A DNA stretch of 64,000 nucleotides from Sinorhizobium mexicanum (GCF_013488225.1 NZ_CP041238.1:4004501-4068500), one strand, 5' to 3'; numbered from the stretch's first letter, positions 8,964 to 22,445 are shown. A program made the numbers and translations. Notes: a model not told the origin generated them from the sequence alone.

Positions 8964-9875
8964 ATGGAAAACCGTCTGCTCGATCGCATTCCGCTGGAGG
9001 CCTTCCGCGTCTTCGATGCCGCGAGCCGGCACATGAACTTTTCTCGCGCCGGTCGCGAGCTGAACATCACCCAGGCGGCCGTCAGCAGGCGCATCAAGAC
9101 GCTCGAGGATCATCTGGGCAGCCCGCTCTTCAGCCGTCGCGGCAAGAACCTGGAGTTGACCCCGCAAGGCGAGCGGCTTTTCCAGCGGGTACGCGCCTCG
9201 CTCGACTATCTCGAGGAAAGCCTCGAACCGTTCCGCGGCGCCTCCGGCCAGACGATCTCGATCGCTGCCAGCGGCTCGGTCTCCCATCTCTGGCTCGGCA
9301 CGCGGCTGCGTGAATTCGGCAAGGAGAACCCGGGCATTTCCATTCGTCTCTTGACGACGGACAGCCCATCCGAGCTTGCCTCGGAAAACAACGACCTCGT
9401 CATCCTCTATTCCACCGGAGACCACCCACGCTGGTCGCTGAGCCTGTTGATGGCCGAGGAACTCGCGCCGGTCGCCTCGCCCGACTATCTCGCCGCCAGG
9501 GGCCTCGACGCCGCCGAGCTGCCGCCCGAGACCATCGCAACGCTCGACCTCATCGACTACGATCGCTTCAACGCCCATTGGATCTCGTTCCAGAAATGGT
9601 TCGAGCGGATCGAGCCCTCCCGGCACGGCACAAAGCCGCGCCCGAAATACACCTTTTCCACCTATGTGATGGCGATCGATGCAGCGCTGCGCGGCGACGG
9701 CGTGGCGCTCGGCAGCCTTGGACTGGTGCGTGAACACCTCAGGGATGGCCGCCTGGCGATGCTCGGCCAACGCAGCCTTGCCTCCGGTTACGGCTATTAT
9801 CTCGGGTTGCCGCGCAACCGGCCATCGACGGACGAAGTCCTTCGCCTCCATGCAGCGCTGAGCAGGCTAGCATGA
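8964..9875 (+). CDS. LysR family transcriptional regulator (GcvA-like)
   Basis: This 303-residue regulator has an N-terminal winged helix-turn-helix (FRVFDAASRHMNFSRAG through ITQAAVSRRIKTLE, roughly residues 11-48) and a type-2 periplasmic-binding-fold effector domain. It is transcribed divergently from the alcohol dehydrogenase/aldehyde dehydrogenase/enolase-superfamily operon and is the likely regulator of that operon. The effector is presumably the pathway substrate or an intermediate. The sequence resembles the GcvA/AmpR-like branch, in which the ligand varies widely. Confidence 0.9.
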   Translation: MENRLLDRIPLEAFRVFDAASRHMNFSRAGRELNITQAAVSRRIKTLEDHLGSPLFSRRGKNLELTPQGERLFQRVRASLDYLEESLEPFRGASGQTISIAASGSVSHLWLGTRLREFGKENPGISIRLLTTDSPSELASENNDLVILYSTGDHPRWSLSLLMAEELAPVASPDYLAARGLDAAELPPETIATLDLIDYDRFNAHWISFQKWFERIEPSRHGTKPRPKYTFSTYVMAIDAALRGDGVALGSLGLVREHLRDGRLAMLGQRSLASGYGYYLGLPRNRPSTDEVLRLHAALSRLA

Positions 9876-10003
9876 ACGGCGTACTGCTCCACGACAGCGG
9901 ATCTCAGCGGCGCGGCCTTCTGGCTCTGTGTTCCGCGATCTTCGTAGCGCGCGAGACACTTTGCGTCGCTGGCGCACTTTTCGAGACGGGGCGCTGACGC
10001 CCG

Positions 10004-10891
10004 ATGGAGAAGACGCAGAAAGGCCGTTCCGGCATCGCCTTTTTCTTCCTCGCCCTGGCGCTCGTTTTCACGGCGATCCTCGCGACCGTTCTTCTTGCCA
10101 ACGAGCAGCGCAACCTGAAACAGCTGCTCACGGCCGCCGGGCTGCCAGCGACATTCCTGGAGGGGGCGAAGAAGGAGGCGAAGCAAGCCGAGCCAGTACA
10201 CGGGGTCAATAAGAAACCGGAGCCGCCCCGGATCTTGTTGCCGGCCAAGACTTTCGAAAACCTGCACACGCCCGAGCAGCAGTTCCTGCGCGAGATCCGC
10301 AGCGACCCGCGCGCGCTTTGCGAAGGCTTGCGCGACGCCGGCTTTCGTGAACTTGAGTGGAAATCCGCCGAGAGCGGCCGGTGGGAATGCTCGTCGCTCA
10401 TCCCGCTTGCCCGGCCCGGGGAAGACAACCCCTCGTCCATCTTCATTTTCGTCAAAGGCAGCGGCGAAGACGAAATCACCTCGTTCCGCGTAAAGCTCAA
10501 CATCGAACGGCCCGAAGACACGCAAGCCGTCACGAGCGCCGCCGCCAAGGCCGCCTCGGTCTTCCTGACGCAGGTGCGCTGGGCGGATAGCGAAAGCATC
10601 GCCCTGCGGATCCAGGCGCTTAAGGAATTCGACCTCAAGCGATTCGGCAGCCGGATCCAGTTCAAGCAGGAATCGGGCGACGTTCCCCGCTACAATTTCC
10701 TCGCCAACCAGGCGGGGCGATCGCGGCCGAAGAGTATCGCCGAGCTCTTTTTCGATCGCGGCAAGTGGCTCACTCCCGGTGACGGCTCGACTGTCTCCTT
10801 CGTGCGCGGTCCGGCAGCCTGGAACGCGCCAAACGCCGTGCCTGAGAAAAGCAGCGCCCCTCCATCAACGAATAAGCAATCCGTCCGCTGA
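10004..10891 (+). CDS. Membrane-anchored protein of unknown function
   Basis: I do not recognise a function for this 295-residue protein. After a short basic N-terminus (MEKTQKGRSG) it has one strong hydrophobic segment at about residues 11-29 (FFFLALALVFTAILATVLL). A charged linker and a soluble domain with two or more cysteines (LCEGL, WECSS) follow. The topology suggests an inner-membrane anchor with the soluble part in the periplasm. It ends in a low-complexity Pro/Ser tail. The ribosome site is weak. It lies between the LysR and Lrp genes and shares no obvious operon with either. Similar rhizobial proteins are annotated as DUFs; I cannot assign the number. Confidence 0.7.
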   Translation: MEKTQKGRSGIAFFFLALALVFTAILATVLLANEQRNLKQLLTAAGLPATFLEGAKKEAKQAEPVHGVNKKPEPPRILLPAKTFENLHTPEQQFLREIRSDPRALCEGLRDAGFRELEWKSAESGRWECSSLIPLARPGEDNPSSIFIFVKGSGEDEITSFRVKLNIERPEDTQAVTSAAAKAASVFLTQVRWADSESIALRIQALKEFDLKRFGSRIQFKQESGDVPRYNFLANQAGRSRPKSIAELFFDRGKWLTPGDGSTVSFVRGPAAWNAPNAVPEKSSAPPSTNKQSVR

Positions 10892-10902
10892 ACCAGAGAC
10901 GC

Positions 10903-11334
10903 TCAGCGATCGATGCGGGTCGAGAGAATGATCGAGGACAGCGTCTTTTCGACCCCGTCGATTTCGCCGATGCGATCGATCAACAGGTCGAGCTCGCTGA
11001 TCGAGGCCGCCGCCACGACCGCGATGAGATCGAAACTGCCGCTGACCGAATGGAGCGTCCGGATCTCCCGGATCGCACCGAGCTCGGGCGTAACGCGGCT
11101 CAGCGCCCGTGGCGCGATGGTGATCAGCACATGCGCCTTCACCAGGCCCTTCTCGTAGCTTTCCGAAAGCCGCACGCCGTAGCCGGCAATGACGCCCTCG
11201 CGCTCCAGCCGTTCGATCCGGGCCTGCACCGTCGTGCGCGAAAGGCCGAGCCGGCGCGCGATCGTCGCCGTCGGCATCCGCGCATTCTCGCTCAGGATGG
11301 CGAGGAGCTCACGATCCTTGTCGGTCACCTGCAT
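10903..11334 (-). CDS. Lrp/AsnC family transcriptional regulator
   Basis: This 143-residue feast/famine regulator has an N-terminal helix-turn-helix (ARMPTATIARRLGLSRTTVQ) and a C-terminal RAM/AsnC ligand domain containing the usual VSGSFDLIAVV block. The ATG at 11334 (MQVTDKDREL) fits the family length; the frame extends 18 codons further without domain content. It is divergent from the saccharopine dehydrogenase-like gene at 11458, which it probably regulates, possibly in response to lysine or a related amino acid. The latter is inference from pairing. Confidence 0.9.
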   Translation of the reverse strand: MQVTDKDRELLAILSENARMPTATIARRLGLSRTTVQARIERLEREGVIAGYGVRLSESYEKGLVKAHVLITIAPRALSRVTPELGAIREIRTLHSVSGSFDLIAVVAAASISELDLLIDRIGEIDGVEKTLSSIILSTRIDR

Positions 11335-11457
11335 ATCGTCGGTCCATTTTGGCGAATTGCCGAATATAGACCGGCGATTTAGCCGCATCGACGCTTCAAA
11401 TCAACAGGCGATCGCGAGAGAATAGAATACGAAGCAGCTCATACCCTGGGGAAAAGA

Positions 11458-12561
11458 ATGAAAGACATCGTCGTCATCGGCGCCGGCAAGATCGGCTCCA
11501 CCATCGCACGCATGCTGGCGCATACCGGCGATTATCGCGTCTGTGTTGCCGACCGCAGCGCCGAGCAACTGCAGCAGGTCGAAAAGCACGAGGCCATTTC
11601 GACCGCGACCATCGACATCTCCGACAAGAAGGCCCTCGTCGGTCTGCTCAGCGGCAAGTTCGCCGTGCTGAGCGCCGCACCGTTCCACCTGACGGTCGCC
11701 ATTGCCGAAGCGGCCGCCGAGGCGGAGATCCACTATCTCGACCTGACCGAGGACGTCGAATCGACACGCCACGTCAAGGCGATCGCGGCAGAAGCGAAGA
11801 CCGCCTTCATTCCGCAGTGCGGCCTTGCGCCGGGCTTCATCTCGATCGTCGCCAACGATCTGGCGAAGCGCTTCGATACGCTGGAAAGCGTCCGCATGCG
11901 CGTCGGCGCCCTGCCGCAATATCCGTCCAACGCCCTCAACTATAACCTGACCTGGAGCACGGACGGCGTCATCAACGAATATATCGAGCCTTGCGAGGCG
12001 ATCGTCGAAGGTTCGCTGATCGAAGTCCCGGCGATGGAAGAGCGTGAGGAATTCTCGCTCGACGGCGTCACCTACGAAGCCTTCAACACCTCCGGCGGCC
12101 TCGGCACGCTTTGCGAGTCTTTAAAGGGCAAGGTCCGCACGCTGAACTACAAGACAATCCGCTATCCTGGTCACGCCGCCATCTTCAAGGCGCTCCTGAA
12201 CGATCTTGGCCTGCGCCATCGCCGCGAGGTGCTGAAGGATATTCTGGAGAATGCCCTGCCGACCACCACGCAGGACGTCGTCGTCATCTTCGTCACCGTC
12301 TCCGGCTTCCGCGAAGGCCGCCTGGTTCAGGAAACCTACGCCAACAAGGTCTACAGCGGTGTCGTCGCCGGACGCATGCAGAGCGGTATCCAGATCACCA
12401 CGGCCGGCAGCATCTGCGCCGTCCTCGATATGCTCGCCGACGGCAAGATCGCGACGAAGGGCTTCGTTCGCCAGGAAGACATCGCGCTCGACACCTTCCT
12501 CGCCAACCGCTTCGGCCATTACTACGCGCAGAAGCACGAGACGGAGCGTGCGGCGAGCTGA
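11458..12561 (+). CDS. Saccharopine dehydrogenase family protein (lysine dehydrogenase-like)
   Basis: This 367-residue oxidoreductase begins with a Rossmann fold (VVIGAGKIGSTIARML) and continues with the saccharopine dehydrogenase C-terminal domain (LAPGFISIVANDLA; TSGGLGTL; YKTIRYPGHA). Family members act on lysine/saccharopine (lysine 6-dehydrogenase, saccharopine reductase) or make carboxynorspermidine. The neighbouring Lrp gene favours amino-acid catabolism, but the substrate cannot be settled here. A stable terminator follows 39 bases after the stop, so it is monocistronic. Confidence 0.85.
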   Translation: MKDIVVIGAGKIGSTIARMLAHTGDYRVCVADRSAEQLQQVEKHEAISTATIDISDKKALVGLLSGKFAVLSAAPFHLTVAIAEAAAEAEIHYLDLTEDVESTRHVKAIAAEAKTAFIPQCGLAPGFISIVANDLAKRFDTLESVRMRVGALPQYPSNALNYNLTWSTDGVINEYIEPCEAIVEGSLIEVPAMEEREEFSLDGVTYEAFNTSGGLGTLCESLKGKVRTLNYKTIRYPGHAAIFKALLNDLGLRHRREVLKDILENALPTTTQDVVVIFVTVSGFREGRLVQETYANKVYSGVVAGRMQSGIQITTAGSICAVLDMLADGKIATKGFVRQEDIALDTFLANRFGHYYAQKHETERAAS

Positions 12562-12599
12562 CGTAAGCGCGGCTCTAGCCTGCTTCAGGATGAAGCGAC

Positions 12600-12630
12600 A
12601 AATGCCCGGACCGTGTCCGGGCATTTTTCT
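12600..12630 (+). terminator. Rho-independent terminator after the saccharopine dehydrogenase gene
   Basis: A perfect 12-base stem (AAATGCCCGGAC with its complement) closes a 3-base loop and is followed by a T-rich run ending TTTTTCTTTT. This is one of the clearest terminators in the window. Confidence 0.9.
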
Positions 12631-12771
12631 TTTGATGCGGTCTCCCGAGTAACCCTCTGGCCTGCGGCATTTCCCACAAGACGGAGAGTGCGTGAGGCAC
12701 GCCCTGCTCATCATCGGGCCGCTTCATACGAGCAAACCTTCCGTTGGAGTGACAACCTAGCCGCGACTCGA

Positions 12772-12817
12772 TCTCCACCCTTGTGGGGGAGATGGCCGGC
12801 AGGCCAGAGGGGATGAG
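12772..12817 (+). repeat. RIME-like intergenic element, partial
   Basis: The sequence around GGGGGAGATGGCCGGCAGG followed by AGAGGGGATGA matches the end of the elements at 22553-22650, 59328-59440 and 63204-63355. It belongs to the Rhizobium intergenic mosaic type. The gap 12562-13364 (803 bases) otherwise holds only repeats and two terminators; small open frames across it follow repeat sequence and look non-coding. Confidence 0.65.
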
Positions 12818-12861
12818 CCCTTCTTGTAGGCAATTCCTCGGGAGACACTGCTGCAACCGAC

Positions 12862-12968
12862 CTACAGCGCCGCGCATCTTATCGGCCGCGTAAAGGACGC
12901 TGTAGCATCTTGAATTGCTGCACGTTCTTGTCCTTAGATCGGCTACGATTTAAGGAAACCTGCAGCAG
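12862..12968 (+). repeat. Two-stem palindromic repeat (family P1), copy 1
   Basis: Family P1 has a first stem opening CTACAGCG and closing CGCTGTAG around an inner palindrome. A linker like TTGAATTGCTGCA joins it to a second stem with TCCTTA paired to TAAGGA. This copy is diverged in both stems. Other copies are at 22446 (best preserved) and 56942 (inverted), with fragments at 26019, 58499 and 63726. Confidence 0.75.
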
Positions 12969-13087
12969 GAAGCCAAAGACCACCAGGATCCTATCGCGCC
13001 CGACGAGACACTCGGTGCGATGGTTCAGCGAAAGCCGTTCTGACTGAATCGTTGCGCGCACCGCCGCGCATATGTCCAAGCCGGTTG

Positions 13088-13140
13088 GCACCCCTCTGCC
13101 CTACCGGGGCATCTCCCCCACAAGGGTGGAGATCGGTAAG
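13088..13140 (-). repeat. RIME-like fragment in inverted orientation
   Basis: The stretch CCCTCTGCCCTACCGGGGCA followed by CTCCCCCACAAGGGTGGAGA is the reverse-complement counterpart of the fragment at 12772-12817. The two fragments flank P1 copy 1, making a nested mosaic. Confidence 0.55.
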
Positions 13141-13224
13141 GCGCGGCTCCCTGCTCCCTCTCTTCGACAATGTTTAGCCTTGCTGCAGGTAGAAATGGCG
13201 CGAAGCAATGCCTTCCCACCTGGC

Positions 13225-13276
13225 CGATGTCCGCGAAATCGCAGCGTCGCTACCGAGATTGTTTTCGCGGACATCG
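13225..13276. repeat. Perfect 14-base inverted repeat
   Basis: Arms CGATGTCCGCGAAA and TTTCGCGGACATCG are exact complements separated by 24 bases. It lies about 30 bases beyond the atpC terminator. It could be a remnant of a small mobile palindrome or an operator; no adjacent start codon supports the latter. Confidence 0.6.
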
Positions 13277-13305
13277 CCGCGCGGCACAGCGGTGACTTTC
13301 GGACA

Positions 13306-13331
13306 TGAAAAACCCCGCTCGAGGCGGGGTT
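13306..13331 (-). terminator. Terminator of the atp operon
   Basis: An 8-base perfect stem (AACCCCGC with GCGGGGTT) around a 5-base loop is followed on the minus strand by a run of T. It lies 34 bases beyond the atpC stop and ends the atpHAGDC transcript. Confidence 0.88.
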
Positions 13332-13364
13332 CGATAGGCATCATCCCTTATCGGGATGTCCCTT

Positions 13365-13775
13365 TCAGGCCGGGATGACGATCTCCCCGAGCTTCGTCAG
13401 TTCGGCGATGAATTGCTCGAGACGAGTCTTCTTCTCGTCGGCCGCACCCTCCAGTTCGGCGCGAACGGCGTCGATGCGGTTTTCCAGCACCGTACGGTCG
13501 AGTTCGTCGACGTGGACGGCGGACTCGGCAAGCAGCGTGCAACCGGTCGGCAGAATATCAGCGAAACCGCCGAAGACCGCAAAACGCTCGGTCTTGCCGT
13601 CAGCCGTCTTCACGGTAACCACGCCCGGCTTGACGGTCGTCATCGTCGGTGCGTGATAGGCCATCACGGTCATCTCGCCCTCGGTTGCCGGAATGACGAC
13701 TTCCGTCACCTTTTCCGAAAGCAGCAGGCGCTCGGGGGAAACAAGCTCAAAATTGAAACTGTCGGCCATGACCAT
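13365..13775 (-). CDS. atpC: ATP synthase F1 subunit epsilon
   Basis: This 136-residue epsilon subunit of the F1 rotor shows the beta-sandwich N-terminal domain (FNFELVSPERLLLS, MTVMAYHAPTMTTVKPG) and a helical C-terminus. It couples catalysis to the rotor and inhibits ATP hydrolysis. It is the last gene of the operon, 116 bases after atpD, and is followed by a terminator. Confidence 0.97.
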   Translation of the reverse strand: MVMADSFNFELVSPERLLLSEKVTEVVIPATEGEMTVMAYHAPTMTTVKPGVVTVKTADGKTERFAVFGGFADILPTGCTLLAESAVHVDELDRTVLENRIDAVRAELEGAADEKKTRLEQFIAELTKLGEIVIPA

Positions 13776-13891
13776 TCACTTCTGGTGCGCGCGCCGCCCG
13801 TTGGCAGCGGCTGTGGCATGTTCTCCGCCGCTCGTCGCGGCAGAATGAAAACCGTGGCGTGAAATATTCCCGCCACGGTTCACGATGCTGA

Positions 13892-16311
<2,420 letters not shown>

Positions 16312-16338
16312 CCGTTGTCCGTCCTAAATGAAACCCGC

Positions 16339-17867
<1,529 letters not shown>

Positions 17868-17868
<1 letters not shown>

Positions 17869-18434
17869 CAGCCGACCTCTTTCAGTGCAAGCTTAAGGGT
17901 AGAGAGTTTGGTGCGAAGGGAGGTGTCAATCTGGCGGGACCCGACCTTGACGATCAGACCTCCAAGAATAGACGGGTCGACAGTGACGTTGACCGCCACG
18001 TCTTTGCCGGTGACGCCCTTGAGCGTCGCCTTCAATTCAGTTTCCTGCGCCGGGGTCAGCGCATGGGCCGACGTGACGTCGGCGGAAATTTCGCCGCGAT
18101 GGCGCGCGGCAATCAGGCGGAACGCCTGGATGATGCCCGGCAGCGCGAAGAGACGGCGGTTGCGGGCAACGACCTTGAGGAAGTTGCCGACCAGGCCGGA
18201 GATTCCAGCTTTTTCTGCGACCGCGGAAATGGCCTTGAACTGATCCTCGGCGGAAAACACCGGGCTTCCGATCAGGCGCTTCAGATCATCACTACCGTCG
18301 ATCAGCGACTGGACGCGGTTAAGATCGGTACCGACCGCATCGAGCGAACCGGCCTCAAGAGCGAGCTCGAAGAGCGAGGACGCGTATCTTTCTGCAACAC
18401 CGGAAATAAGCTGGGATGTGTCTGCCACGGGCAC
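17868..18434 (-). CDS. atpH: ATP synthase F1 subunit delta
   Basis: This 188-residue peripheral-stalk subunit (OSCP-like) holds F1 to the b subunits. It has the family N-terminus with [16 protein letters not shown] and the C-terminal block [19 protein letters not shown]. The start is GTG 18434, preceded by a GAGAAG-type ribosome site. It is the first gene of the F1 operon; the F0 genes are not here, the split arrangement normal in alphaproteobacteria. The promoter should lie in 18435-18683, where part of a P1-like linker (CTTGAATTTGCTGC) is also seen. Confidence 0.96.
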
Positions 18435-18683
18435 ACGCTTCTCTCTAAATCATCCAAGAACGTCAGCTGCGGCGAACCGTTGACTTAACATCTTGAATTT
18501 GCTGCAATAACTCGCAGGATATCGAGGCCCTTCGACCCACTTCCCCCGCAATTCGCGGTTCGTCTAGCATAGGATGTTTGGACTCGCAACACGCCAACGG
18601 CAGGAATGCGGCATAAGTCGACCCACATCGGCCGAATTTTGCCGTAAATCCCCGAATGAAACGCTGAATCGTGTTTGCGCTCG

Positions 18684-19070
18684 TCAGATTAGCCCGAAAA
18701 CGTAAGCAAGCGGGAGGATCGCAAGCACCGCCTGAATAGCAAGGGCGATCCAATTGAAAAGGGTCCCCCCATTGTCGCTCATCATCGACAGGATGCGGCC
18801 GAAGGCCGCGAGCGCAAAGGCGGCGCCGACGGCGAGATAGACCATCGGCTGGGCGAGCAGGATGGCGCCGAGACCGAGACCGACATGCATGCCGCCCATG
18901 GTGGAGCGGGCTTCGGCAAGCCCGCCGCGGCGCCCTTCGGCGACGCCGATGCCAGCCGCGCGAAAGGCAAGACGCGGTGCAAAGAGCATGACAAGGCCGA
19001 TGAGCGCTGCGACCGCCGCCGCGCAAAATGCCAGGAACTCCCCGGTTTCCGTCGGAATGTAGAACTCCAT
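18684..19070 (-). CDS. Small four-helix membrane protein (DUF4345-like)
   Basis: This 128-residue protein has four predicted transmembrane segments and a C-terminal helix LAYVFGLI, resembling the DUF4345 family. The start ATG 19070 (MEFYIPTETGEFLAFC) follows GGGGAC and gives the usual family length; the 22 codons upstream are basic and unlike a membrane protein start. The function is unknown. It is separated from priA by a dispersed repeat and is probably expressed on its own. Confidence 0.75.
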   Translation of the reverse strand: MEFYIPTETGEFLAFCAAAVAALIGLVMLFAPRLAFRAAGIGVAEGRRGGLAEARSTMGGMHVGLGLGAILLAQPMVYLAVGAAFALAAFGRILSMMSDNGGTLFNWIALAIQAVLAILPLAYVFGLI

Positions 19071-19200
19071 GCCGTCCCCGCTGATGGAATCATTTCGTTG
19101 GCGTCGCGCTCGGGCGATTCCTCGCAGACGCGGCACCGGGGTGGTCTAGCGCATGTCGGCGCCGATGTGAATCCGCTCCGTCGCGTTCGAACCATCGATT

Positions 19201-19315
19201 AGAGCGGGATGAGGAAAAGCGTGTGCGGTTTTCCGCCCGCATCCCGCTCTAACTTATTAGGATCGATCACGTTTATGATTTTGGGTCGAATCGACCCAAA
19301 ATCATCGTGATCTAG
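19201..19315. repeat. Dispersed double-palindrome repeat (family P2), copy 1
   Basis: It comprises a first palindrome (AGAGCGGGATG paired with CATCCCGCTCT around a GCGGTTTTCCGC core), a spacer with ATCACGTTTATGA, and a second palindrome (GATTTTGGGTCG paired with CGACCCAAAATC). A second copy at 41331-41437 shares the order and spacing. The end of this copy contains the priA stop codon TAG, so the repeat abuts or trims the gene end. Confidence 0.75.
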
Positions 19316-21516
19316 AGAAAACTCTGCGGATCGATGTCGAGTTGCACGCTGATCGATCCCCTTTCCTTGGGCCCGCCGGCAATCATCGCCTTGACGAAGG
19401 CCTGCATGTCGCTGTTGCGCCGCCCATGGACGAGCAGACGGAAGCGGTGGCGCCCGCGGATGAGCGCGAGTGGCGCCTCGGCCGGACCGAGGATCGAGAT
19501 GCCGTCGACGCGCGGGGCAGCCATGCGCAGACCGCGCGCATGGCTCTCGGCGTCGTTCCGACTCTCGGCGGAGATGATGATCGAGGCCAGCCGGCCGAAG
19601 GGCGGCAGTGCGGCGCGTTCCCGCTCGTTGATCTCACGCTCGTAGAAGGCGTCCGAATCGCCCGAGACGATCGCCTGCATCACCGGATGCTGCGGCTGGT
19701 AGGTCTGTAGCAGGCCAAGGCTCTTCAGGCCCGTCCGCCCGGCGCGCCCCGTCACCTGCGAGAGCAGCTGAAACGTCCGCTCCGCCGCGCGCGGATCGCC
19801 GTTGGCGAGGCCGAGATCGGCGTCGACGATGCCGACCAGCGTCATCATCGGGAAGTTGTGGCCCTTGGCGACGAGCTGGGTGCCGATGACGATGTCCGCC
19901 TCGCCGCGTGCGATCGCCTCGAGTTCCAGCCGCAGGCGTTTGACGCCCATCAGGTCGGAGGAGAGCACGATCGTGCGCGCTTCGGGGAAGTGCCGCTCGA
20001 CCTCCTCGGCGATGCGCTCCACGCCGGGGCCGCAGGCGACCAGGTGGTCGAGCGTGCCGCATTCGGGGCAGGCTTCCGGCGTCCGCTCGGAGTAGCCGCA
20101 ATGATGGCACTGGATCTGACCGCGGAAGCGGTGCTCGACGAGCCAGCTCGAGCAGTCCGGGCACTGGAAGCGGTGGCCGCAGACGCGGCAGAGCGTCAAG
20201 GGCGCGTAGCCGCGTCGATTCAAAAACAACAGCGCCTGTTCGCCACGGCCGATCGCCTTGCCGACCTGGTTGAGGAGCACCGGCGAGAGAAAGCCGCCGC
20301 GCTCGGGTGGATGGCGGCGCATGTCGACCACGCCGAGATGCGGAAGCGCCGCATCGCCAAAGCGCGTTGGCAGGTGGATCGGCCGGTAACGGCCCACTTC
20401 GCCGTTCACCCGGCTTTCGACGGAGGGCGTTGCCGATACCAAGACGACCGGAAAGCCGCTGATCCTGCCGCGCACGACCGCCATGTCGCGGGCGTTGTAG
20501 AAGACGCGGTCCTCCTGCTTGTAGGCGGGATCGTGTTCCTCGTCGACGATGATGAGGCCAAGATCCTCGAAGGGCAGGAACAGCGCTGAACGGGCCCCGG
20601 CGACGACGCGCACCTGTCCGGTCGTCACCTGTCGCCACACCTTCTCGCGCGTTCGCGGCGCGAGATCGGAATGCCATTCCGCCGGCTTCGCACCGAAGCG
20701 ATCCTGGAAACGTTCGAGGAAGCTTGCGGTGAGCGCGATTTCCGGCAGCAGGATCAGCACCTGCTTGCCGGCCCTCAGGGTCGCGGCGATCGCCTCGAAA
20801 TAGACCTCGGTCTTGCCGGATCCGGTAATGCCGTCAATCAGGGAAACGGAGAACGTTCCCTCTTCCACTGCCGCCAGCAGATCGGCTGCGGCAGCCTTCT
20901 GCGCGCCCTCCAGCCGGGGAGCGGCGAAATCCGGATCGGGCGGGGCGACAACGGGCGGCGGCGGCATGAAAACGGTCTCGAATACGCCCTGCGCAGTGAG
21001 GCCGTCGACGACGCTCGACGAAACGCCCGCCGCGTGCGCGAGGCCGGAGCGCGTCCAGGAAAAGCCGTCGCTTGCCGCCGCGATGACCCTTTCGCGCGCC
21101 GACGTGATCCGCTCCGGCCGCTGATCCGTCAGGCGCAATGCTTCCACCATCGGTTCCGGATCGAAGGCCGTCGGCGCCCGCAACGCCATGCGCGCGACAA
21201 GCCCCGGCGGCGTCACCGTATAGGCCGCCACCCAATCGAGAAAGGCCCGCATGTCGCCCGCGAGCGGCGGGCAGTCGAAGACCTTTGCGATCTGCTTCAG
21301 TTTCTTCGGATCGACCGTACCATCATCGGCGCCGTCCCAGACGACGCCCACGACCAAGCGCGGGCCTAGCGGCACCTGCACGATCGATCCCGGCTCGACC
21401 GCCATGCCATGCGGCACCACATAGGAATAGGCCTTCGGCGCCGGCATCGGCACCAGGACGGGCACGATGCGGCGCTCGGATACGGCCCCGAATAAATCGG
21501 TTGAATCAAGAGTCAT
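19312..21516 (-). CDS. priA: Primosomal protein N' (replication restart helicase)
   Basis: This 734-residue PriA helicase reloads the replisome at collapsed forks. It has Walker [12 protein letters not shown], the DEEH box ([13 protein letters not shown]), and a zinc-binding cysteine array in [13 protein letters not shown] followed by [18 protein letters not shown]. Helicase motif VTGRAGRTG is near the C-terminal third. It is transcribed divergently from the aldolase gene at 21697. The C-terminus ends exactly within repeat P2. Confidence 0.97.
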   Translation of the reverse strand: MTLDSTDLFGAVSERRIVPVLVPMPAPKAYSYVVPHGMAVEPGSIVQVPLGPRLVVGVVWDGADDGTVDPKKLKQIAKVFDCPPLAGDMRAFLDWVAAYTVTPPGLVARMALRAPTAFDPEPMVEALRLTDQRPERITSARERVIAAASDGFSWTRSGLAHAAGVSSSVVDGLTAQGVFETVFMPPPPVVAPPDPDFAAPRLEGAQKAAAADLLAAVEEGTFSVSLIDGITGSGKTEVYFEAIAATLRAGKQVLILLPEIALTASFLERFQDRFGAKPAEWHSDLAPRTREKVWRQVTTGQVRVVAGARSALFLPFEDLGLIIVDEEHDPAYKQEDRVFYNARDMAVVRGRISGFPVVLVSATPSVESRVNGEVGRYRPIHLPTRFGDAALPHLGVVDMRRHPPERGGFLSPVLLNQVGKAIGRGEQALLFLNRRGYAPLTLCRVCGHRFQCPDCSSWLVEHRFRGQIQCHHCGYSERTPEACPECGTLDHLVACGPGVERIAEEVERHFPEARTIVLSSDLMGVKRLRLELEAIARGEADIVIGTQLVAKGHNFPMMTLVGIVDADLGLANGDPRAAERTFQLLSQVTGRAGRTGLKSLGLLQTYQPQHPVMQAIVSGDSDAFYEREINERERAALPPFGRLASIIISAESRNDAESHARGLRMAAPRVDGISILGPAEAPLALIRGRHRFRLLVHGRRNSDMQAFVKAMIAGGPKERGSISVQLDIDPQSFL

Positions 21517-21696
21517 TTTGCCGTGACCTTGCCACCGCTTTCAGTTAAAGAAAACTGCGCAGCGAACCGCTGCCTTGTGGATAGCAGGGTTTGTCACGGT
21601 TCCATCAGAGTTTCAACGCGCGCGGTTTCTGCCCGCGGATTTTCCGCCCGGCAGATATGCGCCCGAACGGCAATCATGCCCCAAGGAGAGACCTCC

Positions 21697-22350
21697 ATGA
21701 AATTTTTCGTTGATACCGCCGATGTGAAGGAAATCCGGGAGCTGAACGACCTCGGCCTGCTCGACGGCGTCACCACCAACCCCTCGCTCATCCTGAAATC
21801 GGGCCGCGACATCGTCGAAGTCACCAAGGAAATCTGCTCGATCGTCGACGGACCGGTATCCGCCGAAGTGACGGCAACCGAATACAGCGAGATGATGAAG
21901 GAGGCGGCCGCGCTTTCGAAGATCGCGGACAACATCTGCATCAAGGTGCCGCTGACGCTTGACGGTCTCAAGGCCTGCAAGGCGCTCACCTCGGACGGTC
22001 ACCAGACGAATGTGACGCTTTGCTTCTCGGCCAACCAGGCCCTGCTTGCCGCCAAGGCCGGCGCGACCTTCGTCTCGCCCTTTATCGGCCGCCTCGACGA
22101 CATCGCCTTCGACGGCATGGATCTCATTCGTGAAATCCGCCACATCTTCGACAACTACGGCTACGAGACGGAAATCCTCGCCGCCTCGATTCGCACGGTC
22201 AACCACGTCAAGGAAGCCGCCCTTATCGGCGCCGACGTCGTTACGGCGCCGCCGGCAACGCTGAAGGCGCTCGTCAAGCACCCGCTGACGGACAAGGGCC
22301 TGGAAATGTTCCTGGCCGACTGGGCAAAGACCGGCCAGAAGATCGGCTGA
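21697..22350 (+). CDS. tal: Transaldolase / fructose-6-phosphate aldolase family protein
   Basis: This short (217-residue) class I aldolase of the TalC/FSA subfamily has the opening [20 protein letters not shown], the Schiff-base lysine in NICIKVPLT, and the C-terminal block [15 protein letters not shown]. It interconverts C3 and larger sugar phosphates in the non-oxidative pentose phosphate branch. The start at 21697 follows AAGGAGAG; the frame is open for 58 codons upstream but that part lies in the divergent promoter region shared with priA. Confidence 0.95.
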   Translation: MKFFVDTADVKEIRELNDLGLLDGVTTNPSLILKSGRDIVEVTKEICSIVDGPVSAEVTATEYSEMMKEAAALSKIADNICIKVPLTLDGLKACKALTSDGHQTNVTLCFSANQALLAAKAGATFVSPFIGRLDDIAFDGMDLIREIRHIFDNYGYETEILAASIRTVNHVKEAALIGADVVTAPPATLKALVKHPLTDKGLEMFLADWAKTGQKIG

Positions 22351-22379
22351 TCGGTCGCATTCCAGCGCGCAGAATTTGA

Positions 22380-22405
22380 AAGGCCTCGCAGCGATGCGGG
22401 GCCTT
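22380..22405 (+). terminator. Hairpin after the aldolase gene
   Basis: An 11-base stem with one G-T pair (AAGGCCTCGCA with TGCGGGGCCTT) encloses a GCGA loop 29 bases after the stop. Only CTTGC follows rather than a T run, so termination may be weak. The gap 22351-22683 holds otherwise only repeats. Confidence 0.6.
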
Positions 22406-22445
22406 CTTGCATTCGGGTCGCGGTGCGGGTGATCTGCCCCTCACC

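Noticed and set aside
12613..13308. Small open frames in the gap between the saccharopine dehydrogenase gene and atpC
   Set aside because: They follow RIME-like and P1 repeat sequence and change with the repeat copies; no family or ribosome site.
19141..19200. GTTCGAACC-like sequence as a tRNA T-arm
   Set aside because: No acceptor or anticodon stem can be formed around it, and it leads straight into repeat P2.
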